DNA of 64,000 nucleotides from contig PAJV01000062.1 in NCBI GenBank assembly GCA_002706765.1, positions 34,394 through 98,393 on the forward strand, read 5' to 3'. The position numbers and the translations under genes were made by a program. This document shows, piece after piece, positions 45,194 through 56,910 of this stretch. The notes beneath the pieces are model-generated. The model was given only the letters and a program-made list of their open reading frames with translations, ran no database searches and had not been told where the DNA came from. This DNA comes from Gimesia sp. GTDB lineage: Bacteria; Planctomycetota; Planctomycetia; Planctomycetales; Planctomycetaceae. The stretch's first letter is position 1. Every line of letters starts with the position of its first letter.

Positions 45194-47524
45194 TTATTCC
45201 CTGCTGGTCAACACTTGAACGATTCGATCATGCAGTGGGACCGACGTCACGAGAGATTTTTCTTGTGATTTCAGTTGCTTCGTGACAGAGCGCGTTGCTG
45301 CCGCCAGAAACTGTAGTTCTACTGCAGTGAGTGGCCGGAAGTCGCTATCGGCAATGAAGAAACCCATGGGCCACGCCTCGGGACCTGCAACAGACCAGCC
45401 AAACTGTTCCGCGGCTGCGACATCACGTGGATTCACAAACGACTGTTCGTTAAGTGAAAATGAAATCCCGTGTATCTGTTTGGCGCCGGCACCGAGATCA
45501 GACGGATCGGACGCAAACACCGACTCGAGTGCCTCGGGATCATCAAAGAAGATGATTCCGATTTCCTGTCCCATTTGCCCCATGATCACTGCATACCAGC
45601 GTCCATGAATCAACTCACTGCATTGAATCTCGACTACGGATTCAGGATGAGTCGATGTCCATACACGTGATTTATAGAAATCCGCTGCAGCTTCGTAAAA
45701 ATCTCCGACCATGTCAGGAGTCACGCTAGGCAGAGACACCAGAGCGGGAGGCCCTCCGACAGCCTCGTCCATGTGCTGCGACAGACTTTCAAACATCTGA
45801 TCTATCAACTGGCACTGTCCGACAACACATTCGACGCCGATATCGTCGGCTACCGGTTTCACATCCAGATGATGTTCGGCAGACGGTACCCAAATCGTGG
45901 TAGGTCGCGACGGAGTCCCGCCAGGCGGATTGAGTATGGCTTCTCCGATAACACTGAGAATTGTGTTGGAATCCGGTGGCGTCAGTATTAACTGCTGTGA
46001 CAGAACCAGGTCTTCCCTGTCGGCAACAATGATCATCCAGGGCTGCATGAGTTCGCCAGTCTCCTCATCCGGTAACCACTGATCGATTTGCCGCCAGTCG
46101 ATTTCCCAGGTTGCGGATGACATGAGAGTGTCTCGAAGATCATCGATATCAATCTGAACCGGCAGCCCCGGTATCGGTGCAGAACGTTCGATGAAGTCCA
46201 ATACTGCTGGTCTTTCGTCCGTCAGGTTCAATGCAATTCCCAAACGTTCGAGGCGCTTCTTCAATGATCGATGAAGTCCTGTGTCTGTCAATTCGATAGC
46301 GGCTGGCTTCCGCGGTTTCTCGTCATGGGGTGCCAGCATGCAGTTTAATAGACCATCGAGAACAGTGTCCGCCCCCAGTGGATCCTCTCCTGGTTCAAGA
46401 TAGATCACAGTTTCCGTTGACTCTTCCACAACGGTCAGCAACCAGCCATCGTCTTCCTGCTCCGAGAGCAGTTTCGCGTCGCAGAACCATGTCTCCGTAC
46501 ACGAATCCAGTTTCTTTACCTTAGTGCGGAGCTTCTGGATTTTTTTCTTCACATCTTTGTCTGGGCCGACTTCTGAGGAAGGCAAATCGCGGGCTGCCTG
46601 TCGGAGCCAGGTAATTGCTCCTGGAGTTGCCTTCCAGACAAATAGAAACTGCTGACAGTACAAGTCCGCCTCGTCCGGCGACCCAGGTACGAACAATGGG
46701 ATCGGTTCGTAACTGATTAGACTCGGGTCCAGTAATCGTGGAACAATATGTGGATTACGGTTCGCCTGTTCGCGCAGGGAAGTTCTCAGTTTCGGGGTAT
46801 CACCTTCTTTCCGGAATCGAACCAGTAAAGCGGTGAATTGCAGAAAAGGAAAACAATCATCCGGATACTTCTGCAGCAGCTGTTCGGCATCGTCCAGGCG
46901 ATCCATACGGCAATAGACTTCCATCAGCGTCCATCGCATGCCCTGGTTATCAAGGAAATTCAGCTGCAACATCTCTTCCATTTCGCCTGCGGCGTTAAGC
47001 AGATCTCCAGTTTCATAGTACCTTTCTGAGATGTCCTGTTTGGCCCGCATAAACGGTCGCGTATGGTGCAGTCCCCAGAAATCGCCCATGTTATTGCGAA
47101 GTTCATCCTCCAAATCCTCTTCGCCGAATTCGATCGCGCGACTGAGAAAATAGAACGCCGTGTTGTCGTCTTCGCAAAGTTGAGCAAGTTCGACCAGGGC
47201 ATCAATATGGCGAGGATTTTTGGCGAGTGCTGCTTCCAGCAGCCTGCAACAGGTTCCCGTAGTGGGGGCTTCCATCGCCTCATCGAACAACTCGTCCGCT
47301 TCGGCTTCATCGACAGTCACGTCACCCTCAGGACTGAGAGCTTTCGCCATTACATTTTCAACGGAAACCGAGATCTGCAAACTGTCACTATCAGCTTCGT
47401 TTATTAATTTGACGATCCCTGCCAACACTCTCGCGTGCTCCTGCCTGGCCTTTTCCTGCTTTTTTTTCTTCCGCTCCCGAACTTTTTTGGCTCGTTTCTG
47501 GCCGACGTTTTTTTTCCGTGCCAC
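45194..47524 (-). CDS. Large unknown protein with TPR-type N-terminal half
   Basis: 776 residues from a GTG start supported by AGGAGG at 47535-47540. The first 30 residues are extremely basic (KKNVGQKRAKKVRERKKKKQ). Residues about 75-260 look like TPR/ST7-type repeats (LLEAALAKNPRHIDALVELA, NNMGDFWGLHHTRPFMRAK, MLQLNFLDNQGMRWTLMEVY). The following 500 residues, acidic and rich in LP, DD and EE, include VPSAEHHLDVKPVADDIGVE and repeated WxxxxxQ patterns, but I recognise no family. There is no signal or membrane segment, so it is cytoplasmic. It stands alone; convergent with the tRNA. Confidence 0.75.
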   Translation of the reverse strand: MARKKNVGQKRAKKVRERKKKKQEKARQEHARVLAGIVKLINEADSDSLQISVSVENVMAKALSPEGDVTVDEAEADELFDEAMEAPTTGTCCRLLEAALAKNPRHIDALVELAQLCEDDNTAFYFLSRAIEFGEEDLEDELRNNMGDFWGLHHTRPFMRAKQDISERYYETGDLLNAAGEMEEMLQLNFLDNQGMRWTLMEVYCRMDRLDDAEQLLQKYPDDCFPFLQFTALLVRFRKEGDTPKLRTSLREQANRNPHIVPRLLDPSLISYEPIPLFVPGSPDEADLYCQQFLFVWKATPGAITWLRQAARDLPSSEVGPDKDVKKKIQKLRTKVKKLDSCTETWFCDAKLLSEQEDDGWLLTVVEESTETVIYLEPGEDPLGADTVLDGLLNCMLAPHDEKPRKPAAIELTDTGLHRSLKKRLERLGIALNLTDERPAVLDFIERSAPIPGLPVQIDIDDLRDTLMSSATWEIDWRQIDQWLPDEETGELMQPWMIIVADREDLVLSQQLILTPPDSNTILSVIGEAILNPPGGTPSRPTTIWVPSAEHHLDVKPVADDIGVECVVGQCQLIDQMFESLSQHMDEAVGGPPALVSLPSVTPDMVGDFYEAAADFYKSRVWTSTHPESVVEIQCSELIHGRWYAVIMGQMGQEIGIIFFDDPEALESVFASDPSDLGAGAKQIHGISFSLNEQSFVNPRDVAAAEQFGWSVAGPEAWPMGFFIADSDFRPLTAVELQFLAAATRSVTKQLKSQEKSLVTSVPLHDRIVQVLTSRE

Positions 47525-49313
<1,789 letters not shown>

Positions 49314-49325
49314 GCGTCAAGAACC

Positions 49326-49363
49326 AAGGGGCTTGAGTCGGTGTGTGCGACTCAGGCTCCCTT
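49326..49363. terminator. Bidirectional terminator between convergent genes
   Basis: AAGGGGCTTGAGTCG (49326-49340) pairs with CGACTCAGGCTCCCTT (49348-49363), with one bulge, around GTGTGTG. It lies midway between stops at 49313 and 49377, with T- or A-rich ends on both sides. Confidence 0.75.
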
Positions 49364-49376
49364 ATTGAAGATCGCA

Positions 49377-51074
49377 TTATTTCTTATTTTTCAATCCTAC
49401 AACTTTGCCGTCCAGCTGCCATTGTTCGTCAACTTTCCCCAGCAGATGAGCGAGAGCGGTTGCTGTCACATCTACCACGTATGCCTGCTCCTGAATGCGT
49501 CCCGGTGTCACTGACGGTCCATGGACTATCAGGAAGACTCGACGTATTTCAGGCACCTGATGTCCTTTACTGTGCCCCCGTTTCAGGCCGCCATGGTCGG
49601 TGCAGATGATGGTCAGCCAGTCCTCGTTTTCATAATTGGGCCGCGATTGCATTGCCTTGAGAACGGTATTCACACATGCATCCACATTTTCAATCGCCGA
49701 GATATATTCGGGGACATCGGGGCTGAATCCAATCGCATGCCCGGTCGCGTCGGTCTGATGGAAATAGACAAACATCGCCGCGGGATTCTCTTCACGCAGG
49801 ATGCGGGCTGTCTTTGCTGCGATAATCTTGTCCCGTTCGCTTTCCCGCTCCAGAGCACTGGCATTCCTTGGATCGGGAGGCTGAACATAAATACGGACTG
49901 TGTTACCTTCATGCAATTCCAGATTCAATGCGCCGGCTTTTCCATCATAATTTCCCATGAGAATATTACGTCCCTGATCCGTCGTCTGAAAACGGGCTTC
50001 AAGTGTGAAGTCCGATCGGGTGATATCGCGTAACGGTTTCTGCATCGCAATTTTCAGGCCATGCGTTTTGTCGCCTGCAGCTGGTAGCTCAAGTGCCTGG
50101 GAATCCTGACCTGTGCCGGTTTCCACAAGCTTGAGAGAGGATGTTGGCGAAATAGCCCGGGCGGGAAATGATTGCCCCGTTTGACCGGCGGTATCTGCGA
50201 ATTGCCTCTCTTGCGTATCGCTTTCTGGATGGGATTCAAACGTGTATTCGGCGAGCAGTCCCTTACGATCGACAGTTTGAACTCCTCCAGCTGCCACTTT
50301 AGCCGACTGCGCGATTTCCTCAGGCGTTAAGGCCCGCTTCCAGATACGGACCTCATCCAGTTGTCCATGAAAACAGGTTTGCCCGGCACGGGAATCTCTG
50401 CCGAGATAATAAAAGTCTCCACCGAGTGCAAAATCCAGATCAACGCCAGACAGCGAAGCGATCTGCTTACCGTCTAGAAATAACTGCAATTCATCCTGTT
50501 TCCGAACAGCCAGCAGATGATGCCATTGACCATCCCGTGTATCAATCTTGAGCTTTGAAGCAGAGACACTTAGATCAGCGGTCTGATTTTTCGATCGAGG
50601 TAACGCTTCGACCTCTGTAATATCGGCTTCGGAGAGAATAAATTCATGAATGGGTTCCCACGAGACCAGCGATACGGTCTGAGCATCAGGCCGCTCCCGC
50701 TTAAGCCGTTTGAAAAAATGCGGGAACAGCTCGTAGTTCTTTCCTTTGAAATGATTATCGTGCACGCCATGCTTGTCGGCCCAGACACCGGTCAGAATGC
50801 TTGACCAGCCGGGACCACTGATCGTATCATTTTTCTGATAGCGTTTTCCCAGGATCTGTGCCTGATCGGTAAAAGCACCTTCGCGAATCAGCCTGTCAAA
50901 TGTGGGAGTCTTCGCCTTCAACAACGCATCTGGTCGTGTACCATCCATGCCGATAATCAGTACGCGTTTCTGCGATCGCGTTTCCTCAGGGTTCGCCGCT
51001 GATAATTTTGGTATCAGCATGGTTCCAGCGAGAAGCAGGCAGAACATTCCAGCAATCTGTTTCGAGTTGCTCAT
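49377..51074 (-). CDS. Secreted type I phosphodiesterase with inserted, permuted LamG segments
   Basis: 565 residues with a signal peptide (MSNSKQIAGMFCLLLAGTML). The alkaline-phosphatase-superfamily core is split. The first part at about 35-155 has VLIIGMDGTRPDAL, the nucleophile region ISGPGWSSILTG and SLVSWEPIHEFILSEADI. The second part at about 400-560 has FVYFHQTDATGHAIGF and ICTDHGGLKRGHSKGH. Between them, at about 165-390, lies LamG sequence in the order second half (DGQWHHLLAVRKQDELQLFL, RIWKRALTPEEI) then first half (GLLAEYTFES, SDFTLEARFQTTDQGRNIL). GGAAAG precedes the ATG at 51074, preferred over an upstream ATG at 51089. Confidence 0.75.
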   Translation of the reverse strand: MSNSKQIAGMFCLLLAGTMLIPKLSAANPEETRSQKRVLIIGMDGTRPDALLKAKTPTFDRLIREGAFTDQAQILGKRYQKNDTISGPGWSSILTGVWADKHGVHDNHFKGKNYELFPHFFKRLKRERPDAQTVSLVSWEPIHEFILSEADITEVEALPRSKNQTADLSVSASKLKIDTRDGQWHHLLAVRKQDELQLFLDGKQIASLSGVDLDFALGGDFYYLGRDSRAGQTCFHGQLDEVRIWKRALTPEEIAQSAKVAAGGVQTVDRKGLLAEYTFESHPESDTQERQFADTAGQTGQSFPARAISPTSSLKLVETGTGQDSQALELPAAGDKTHGLKIAMQKPLRDITRSDFTLEARFQTTDQGRNILMGNYDGKAGALNLELHEGNTVRIYVQPPDPRNASALERESERDKIIAAKTARILREENPAAMFVYFHQTDATGHAIGFSPDVPEYISAIENVDACVNTVLKAMQSRPNYENEDWLTIICTDHGGLKRGHSKGHQVPEIRRVFLIVHGPSVTPGRIQEQAYVVDVTATALAHLLGKVDEQWQLDGKVVGLKNKK

Positions 51075-51209
51075 TACAATTCTTTCCAACCGGCGAGAGA
51101 ATAGAACTGGCTTATGAATGAAATTCTGCAGCCAGAGAAGACTACAGTATAGCGCGTCCTGTTTTAAGGACTCAACCGCCCTGAGATGAATTTATGATGA
51201 AGCTCCTGC

Positions 51210-51797
51210 TCAATCTGGAAAAGCCTGCAATGCCAGGTCAGCGACTTCGCACAACTGATTACGACTGGCTCCGCCTGCTGCCTGTACGGCGATTCCATAG
51301 GAGACTGTGGATACATATTTTGCGAGTTGCTGTGCATTGGAACCAGCGGGTAGATCTCCTTCTTCGATTGCCCGTTCAAACCTCTGGCATAACAGTTTTT
51401 CGCATTTCGCGCGGCGTTTGACCATCTCTTTGCGAATCGAATCCGCGGCATCACCACAGGCCAGTGCACTTTGCACCAGGAAACAGCCACGCGGATTTTT
51501 TGAATTTGAAATCAGTTCGATATTGCCACTCCAGAGCTTTTTCACAACCGCACGGGCCGTCGGCTCATCCAGTGAACTGTGAAGATGGCAGGCGCGCATT
51601 TCCATATAGCGATCGATGGCTTTATGAAACAACGCTGCTTTATTCCCGAAGGCGGCATACAGACTGGGACGATTGATTCCCATCGCCTCGGTTAATTCCA
51701 GAATCGACGTACCTTCATAGCCATTCCGCCAGAATACATCTAACGCATTGTCTAATGCCTGATTCGTATCAAATTCGCGTGGACGTCCTACGGACAT
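51210..51797 (-). CDS. TetR/AcrR-family regulator of the RND operon
   Basis: 195 residues. The HTH is at 9-55 (TNQALDNALDVFWRNGYEGT, ILELTEAMGINRPSLYAAFG). A helical ligand-binding domain follows, including GCFLVQSALACGDAADSIR, a feature of the TetR branch often linked with efflux genes. GGGGAGG before the ATG at 51797 decides the start. It is divergent from the RND adaptor gene and very probably its repressor. Confidence 0.88.
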   Translation of the reverse strand: MSVGRPREFDTNQALDNALDVFWRNGYEGTSILELTEAMGINRPSLYAAFGNKAALFHKAIDRYMEMRACHLHSSLDEPTARAVVKKLWSGNIELISNSKNPRGCFLVQSALACGDAADSIRKEMVKRRAKCEKLLCQRFERAIEEGDLPAGSNAQQLAKYVSTVSYGIAVQAAGGASRNQLCEVADLALQAFPD

Positions 51798-52204
51798 GCG
51801 GCAGCCTCCCCTGTTTCTTACTGAATAGTACACAATCAGACTTGACTGGCCAAGTCGAATGGTATATTTCTTACCTGTCAGTATATAATTCGATAGTATT
51901 AAGAAGTTTTAACACGGAAAATCTATCATATCAACATATAAATATTTTTTACTACAGTTGGGAAATGATTCAGAAATCAGCGCCACCTGACTGCAGTTTC
52001 AATTTGGAAAAGGCATCTGCTCTTAAAATTGCCACCAGAAGCTACAAGGCCGAACCAGTTTTGGAAACCAGGGTCTATTCCCCTGAAACCGATGTAATGA
52101 TCCCGGATTCGATGAGTTCAGGCGAAACCCGCTGTCGCTGATCCTGATTCCCGCCCACTGAAGATGCCTTTAAATTTCCAGCCAGACTCGATGGAGAATC
52201 GCAA
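51798..52204. promoter_or_regulatory. Divergent regulator/RND promoter region with palindromic operator
   Basis: GACTTG (51839-51844) and CAAGTC (51851-51856) form an inverted repeat spaced by six bases. TTGACT (51842-51847) overlaps it, and TATATT (51863-51868) or TATAAT (51884-51889) may serve as -10 elements, although the spacings are not ideal. The rest up to 52204 holds no credible gene. TetR binding here is inferred from position. Confidence 0.5.
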
Positions 52205-53614
52205 ATGTCGCGAGTGACATTGTTGATATTATCAATTCAGACACTGACGTTAATTGCCTGTACCGAGAACGCAGCCCCGCCGGTTACTCCCCCTCCCACC
52301 AAGGTGACCACAGCCCGACCTCTTGTTTTGCCCGTCATCGAATGGGATGAATACACGGGGCGCCTGGCAGCCATCGATGCCGTTGAAGTCCGGGCTCGAG
52401 TCAGTGGCTATCTGCAATCAACTCATTTTGAAGAAGGTCAATTGATCAAAAAAGGTGATCTGCTGGCAATCATTGACCCTCGCCCGTTTGTCGCTGAAAT
52501 GAATGCTGCCCAGGCGAGATTAGAAGAAGCCAATGCCAGGCTGGCTGAATCGAAATCGCTGCTGAAACAGTCACAGGCGGAACGCGCAGATGCTGCCGCC
52601 CTGTTGACACTGGCAGACCAGCGCGTGAGCCGCATCCAGCAGCTGGCGCGTAAAAATGCCACGACACAGGATGATGTCGATGTCAGCAAAAGTGAAAAAT
52701 TACAGGCGGAAGCCAACCTGGCAGCCGCCGATGCAATGATTGAATCCTCGAATGCCCGGATCAAAACTTCACAGGCAGCCATTGAAACAGCAAAAGCGAA
52801 TCTGGAAGCCGCTGAGTTAAATATTCAATACACTCAGATCCGGGCACCCATCAGCGGGCGCATCAGCCGACGTAATGTAACGGAAGGGAACCTGATCAGT
52901 GGAGGCTCTGAACAATCAACGCTTTTAACAAACATCGTCTCGGTCAATCCGATCCACTGCTATTTTGATGCAGACGAACAGGCCTTTCTCAAATACGCCC
53001 GGCTCTCAAGGGAAGGCACACGCAAAAGCTCCCGGGATGTGAAAAATCCGGTCTACATGCGGTTGATCGATGAACAGGGCTTTCCCCATATCGGACATAT
53101 GGACTTTGTAGACAACCGCATTGATCCCAATACGGGAACCATGCGGGGACGTGCCATCTTCTCAAACGACGATGACCGTCTCACCCCCGGTTTATTTGCT
53201 GAAATCCGTCTGCCCGGCAGTGGTCGGCATGACGCCATTCTGATCCCCGACAGTGCGATCGGCAGTGATCAGTCTGAAAAATATGTGTATCTGGTAGATG
53301 CTGAAAAACAGATCAAACGTCAGGCCGTAGAATTAGGTCCCATTGCCAAAGGTTTAAGAGTAATACGCTCCGGGCTGGATGGATCGGAAGTGCTGGTCAC
53401 TCACGGCCTGCAACGCATATTTCCCGGTGTCACGGTAGATCCGTCTCTCGAAACCCTGCAAGCAAGCTCCGATTCCAGCCTGCCGGATCACTACAAACCG
53501 GTACCACCAGAGAAATGGCTCACCCGTCGCTCCTCACCTGCACCACCGGGAATTTCTTCAAATATTCACCAGGCAGGCGCGCAGACATCGGCCCGCCCGA
53601 ATGGGGGGCAATAG
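52205..53614 (+). CDS. RND efflux periplasmic adaptor (MFP/HlyD family)
   Basis: 469 residues. An N-terminal lipoprotein-like leader ends in ACTENAAPP. The lipoyl half-motifs VSGYLQSTHFEEGQLIKKGD and IRAPISGRISRRNVTEGN flank a long alpha-helical hairpin (about 98-210) rich in Ala, Glu and Gln. The beta-barrel contains TGTMRGRAIFSND and LTPGLFAEIRLPG. It bridges the inner-membrane pump to an outer-membrane factor; no TolC-like gene is in this window. GGAG precedes the ATG. A Pro/Ser-rich tail of about 45 residues is longer than usual. Confidence 0.9.
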   Translation: MSRVTLLILSIQTLTLIACTENAAPPVTPPPTKVTTARPLVLPVIEWDEYTGRLAAIDAVEVRARVSGYLQSTHFEEGQLIKKGDLLAIIDPRPFVAEMNAAQARLEEANARLAESKSLLKQSQAERADAAALLTLADQRVSRIQQLARKNATTQDDVDVSKSEKLQAEANLAAADAMIESSNARIKTSQAAIETAKANLEAAELNIQYTQIRAPISGRISRRNVTEGNLISGGSEQSTLLTNIVSVNPIHCYFDADEQAFLKYARLSREGTRKSSRDVKNPVYMRLIDEQGFPHIGHMDFVDNRIDPNTGTMRGRAIFSNDDDRLTPGLFAEIRLPGSGRHDAILIPDSAIGSDQSEKYVYLVDAEKQIKRQAVELGPIAKGLRVIRSGLDGSEVLVTHGLQRIFPGVTVDPSLETLQASSDSSLPDHYKPVPPEKWLTRRSSPAPPGISSNIHQAGAQTSARPNGGQ

Positions 53615-53617
53615 CGT

Positions 53618-56600
53618 ATGAAATTTCCCCATTTCTTTATTGATCGTCCCATTTTTGCATCCGTGCTCTCGATGGTGGTGCTACTGGTGGGAAGCCTGGC
53701 TTACTTCCTGCTGCCTGTCGCCCAGTATCCGGAAGTCGCTCTCCCCACCGTCGTCGTTCGCGCCAGTTATCCGGGAGCCACACCTGATACGATTTCGAAA
53801 ACCGTCGCCACTCCCCTGGAGCAGGAAATCAACGGCGTTGACAACATGGTTTACATGGAATCCCAGGCAACAACTGACGGTTCCATGACCTTGACGGTCT
53901 CTTTCGCCTTGGGGACCGACGTTGATCAGGCCCAGGTACTGGTACAAAACCGGGTCGCCATTGCAGAGCCGACACTTCCTGCTGAAGTGCGGCAGATTGG
54001 CGTCACTACCCGAAAAAGTTCTCCTGACCTGATGATGGTGATTCACCTGTATTCTCCCGACGATTCCCGGGATCAACTCTATATCAGCAATTATGCCTAC
54101 CTGCAGATTCGCGATGTACTGTCACGCCTGGATGGCGTAGGAGACATTCAGGTTTTTGGGGGAACCCAGTACAGCATGCGGGTCTGGCTGGATGTAGAAC
54201 GTCTGGCAGCACTCGATCTGACTCCCGGTGATGCCGTCCAGGCGATGCGACAGCAGAACATTCAGGTTGCCGCCGGTGTCATAGGACAGCAGCCGCTGCC
54301 AGATACGAAAGAAGCATTTCAGGTCAATGTAAACACACTCGGCCGATTGCAGACTGCAGAAGAATTTGGGGAGATCATCCTCAAATCGGGAGAAGAAGGG
54401 CGCCTTGTCCGTCTCAATGATGTTGCGCGAATTGAACTGGGCGCGACCGACTATTCCGTGCGCAGCTATCTGGGCGACAAAAACGCAGTTGCCCTCGCCA
54501 TGTTCCAGCGTCCCGGTTCCAATGCCGTAGCGTCGGCGGAACGTATCATCAGCAAAGTCGAAGAACTTTCCCAACAGTTCCCCCCCGGGCTGAAACACGA
54601 AGTCATTTACAACCCGACCGCCTTTGTCGAAGAATCGATCGATGAAGTTTTCTCCACGCTCTGGCAGGCAGGTCTGCTTGTGACACTCACCGTATTTGTC
54701 TTTCTGCAAAACTGGCGTTCGACCATAGTGCCGACCATCGCGATCCCGATTTCACTGGTCGGTACTTTTGCCGTCATGTATGCCATTGGCTTCAGCTTGA
54801 ATAACCTGTCACTGTTCGGCCTGGTGCTCGCCATCGGTATCGTGGTGGACGATGCCATTGTAGTGGTAGAAAATGTCGAACGACTGATCGCAACCGGTCT
54901 TTCGCCTCGAGATGCGACTCGCAAAGCCATGGACGAAGTCGGTTCAGCCTTGATCGCGACCACGCTGGTTTTGATCGCGGTCTTCGTACCAACCGCTTTC
55001 ATCGCCGGAATCAGTGGCCAGTTTTACCGACAGTTCGCTATTACCATTGCCGTCTCGACTGCAATTTCGACTTTTGTCTCGTTGACACTTACACCTGCAA
55101 TGTGTGCCCTGCTGCTGCGTCCTCCGAAAGCAGCGAGTGAGAAAGCGACTTCTGCCAGCCGCTTCCGCTTCATTCGAGGACTGGTCTACCTGCGCGAACT
55201 CCCCTTTCGCCTGTTTAACAAAGTATTTGATTTTACCAGCGAACTTTATGCGGGCATTGTTTCGCGTGTATTGCGAATGAGTTTCCTGATGCTGATCGTG
55301 TACGTCGGGCTGCTCGGTTTGACCTGGTTCGGCTTCACTAAAGTTCCCTCCGGTTTTATTCCTGCTCAAGACCAGGGATATCTGATTATCGCGATCCAAC
55401 TGCCACCTGGAGCGAGTCTGAATCGAACTGATGAGGTTACGCGACAGATTACCGATATGGCACTGGATGTTCCCGGAGTCTCTAATGCGGTGTCGTTTGT
55501 CGGGTTCTCAGGAGCAACTCGTGCCAACAGCTCCAACTCAGCGGCTATTTTCCCTGTGCTCGAAGACGCCCGGCTCCGTGCGACAAAAGGGCAGTCAGTC
55601 AATGCGGTCCTGGCAGAGCTGCGGAAACGGGTCAGTGTGATTGAAGATGCCAACGTATTCGTCATCCCCCCGCCTCCCGTGCGCGGGATTGGTACCGGGG
55701 GCGGATTCAAAATGCAGATCCAGGATAAGTCCGGCGCCGGCATGATTGCCCTGCAGGATGCCACCAATGCCGTCATCAATCAGGCCAGGCAGGAACCGGG
55801 ACTGGTGCAGGTTTTTACGAACTATACTATCGGAACTCCCCAGTATTTTGCCGACATCGATCGCACCAAAGTCCGAATGCTTGATGTCCCTATCGGCAAC
55901 GTCTTTGATGCATTGCAGATTTACCTTGGCTCTTCCTATGTGAATGACTTCAACTTCCTGGGACGTACTTATCGAGTCACGGCACAGGCAGATTATCGCT
56001 ATCGTGATGAACGCGAAGACATCGCCCGGCTCCGCACCCGCAGCAGTACCGGGGCGATCGTTCCGCTCGGGTCGATGGTCACTCTTCGTGAAACGACTGC
56101 GCCGGACCGGATTGTCCGCTACAACCTGTATCCGTCGGCTGACATCAATGGAGATACCCAGGCCGGCTTCAGTTCCGGCCAGTCGATTGCCACCATGGAA
56201 CGTGTTGCCAGGGAAACACTGCCACCAGGCTTTGGCTTCGAATGGACGGATATCGCTTACCAGCAGAAAGCGGCGGGAAATACGATTATTTATATCTTCC
56301 CATTATGTGTGCTGTTTGTATTCCTGGCCCTGTCTGCACAGTACGAAAGCTGGATTCTGCCGCTCGCGGTCATCCTGATCGTGCCCCTGTGCCTGTTGTG
56401 TGCCGTCTTTGGAATCTGGCTGCGAGAGATGGACAATAACATTCTGGTGCAGATCGGCTTTATCGTGCTGATCGGACTTGCCTGTAAGAACGCCATTCTG
56501 ATCGTCGAATTCGCCAAGGCGGAAGAAGACACGGGCAAGAGTCCGTTCCAGGCAGCCGTCGATGCCTGCCGCCTGCGATTGAGGCCGATTCTGATGACCG

Positions 56601-56842
56601 CCTTTTCCTTTATCCTGGGGGTGATTCCACTTGTGATCGCCACGGGAGCCGGTTCTGAAATGCGACAGGCATTAGGAACGGCAGTCTTCAGCGGGATGCT
56701 GGGAGTGACTCTGTTTGGACTCTTTCTGACCCCCGTGTTTTATGTCGTGCTGCGAAAAATGGTCGCATCTCGGAAACAAGACTCACCGGAAAATGAGGAA
56801 CTCAATACTGCTCCTCAGCCAATGCTCGAAAACCAGACATAA
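53618..56842 (+). CDS. RND multidrug efflux transporter (HAE1/AcrB type)
   Basis: 1074 residues of standard RND length. Two halves with 12 membrane segments: the first is IDRPIFASVLSMVVLLVGSL. Family signatures are ATPLEQEINGVDNMVYMESQ, LVQNRVAIAEPTLPAEV, and the TM4 proton-relay aspartates in GIVVDDAIVVVENVERL. A Lys in the TM10 region, LIGLACKNAILIVEFA, completes the relay. Hydrophobic drug export driven by protons is expected. It starts three bases after the adaptor stop, with GGGGGG as ribosome site, and ends at a strong terminator. Confidence 0.94.
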   Translation: MKFPHFFIDRPIFASVLSMVVLLVGSLAYFLLPVAQYPEVALPTVVVRASYPGATPDTISKTVATPLEQEINGVDNMVYMESQATTDGSMTLTVSFALGTDVDQAQVLVQNRVAIAEPTLPAEVRQIGVTTRKSSPDLMMVIHLYSPDDSRDQLYISNYAYLQIRDVLSRLDGVGDIQVFGGTQYSMRVWLDVERLAALDLTPGDAVQAMRQQNIQVAAGVIGQQPLPDTKEAFQVNVNTLGRLQTAEEFGEIILKSGEEGRLVRLNDVARIELGATDYSVRSYLGDKNAVALAMFQRPGSNAVASAERIISKVEELSQQFPPGLKHEVIYNPTAFVEESIDEVFSTLWQAGLLVTLTVFVFLQNWRSTIVPTIAIPISLVGTFAVMYAIGFSLNNLSLFGLVLAIGIVVDDAIVVVENVERLIATGLSPRDATRKAMDEVGSALIATTLVLIAVFVPTAFIAGISGQFYRQFAITIAVSTAISTFVSLTLTPAMCALLLRPPKAASEKATSASRFRFIRGLVYLRELPFRLFNKVFDFTSELYAGIVSRVLRMSFLMLIVYVGLLGLTWFGFTKVPSGFIPAQDQGYLIIAIQLPPGASLNRTDEVTRQITDMALDVPGVSNAVSFVGFSGATRANSSNSAAIFPVLEDARLRATKGQSVNAVLAELRKRVSVIEDANVFVIPPPPVRGIGTGGGFKMQIQDKSGAGMIALQDATNAVINQARQEPGLVQVFTNYTIGTPQYFADIDRTKVRMLDVPIGNVFDALQIYLGSSYVNDFNFLGRTYRVTAQADYRYRDEREDIARLRTRSSTGAIVPLGSMVTLRETTAPDRIVRYNLYPSADINGDTQAGFSSGQSIATMERVARETLPPGFGFEWTDIAYQQKAAGNTIIYIFPLCVLFVFLALSAQYESWILPLAVILIVPLCLLCAVFGIWLREMDNNILVQIGFIVLIGLACKNAILIVEFAKAEEDTGKSPFQAAVDACRLRLRPILMTAFSFILGVIPLVIATGAGSEMRQALGTAVFSGMLGVTLFGLFLTPVFYVVLRKMVASRKQDSPENEELNTAPQPMLENQT

Positions 56843-56845
56843 AAG

Positions 56846-56886
56846 AAAACCTCGGCATCGATTTCGTAATCAATGCCGAGGTTTTT
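56846..56886 (+). terminator. Rho-independent terminator of the RND operon
   Basis: AAAACCTCGGCAT (56846-56858) pairs perfectly with ATGCCGAGGTTTT (56873-56885), with T residues at the end. It lies four bases beyond the transporter stop codon. Confidence 0.9.
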
Positions 56887-56910
56887 CGTATATCGACAGC
56901 AGTAATTAAC

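Noticed and set aside
51755-52141. 128-codon plus-strand frame between TetR and the RND adaptor
   Set aside because: It overlaps the TetR coding region and its promoter, has no ribosome site, and has no recognisable motif.
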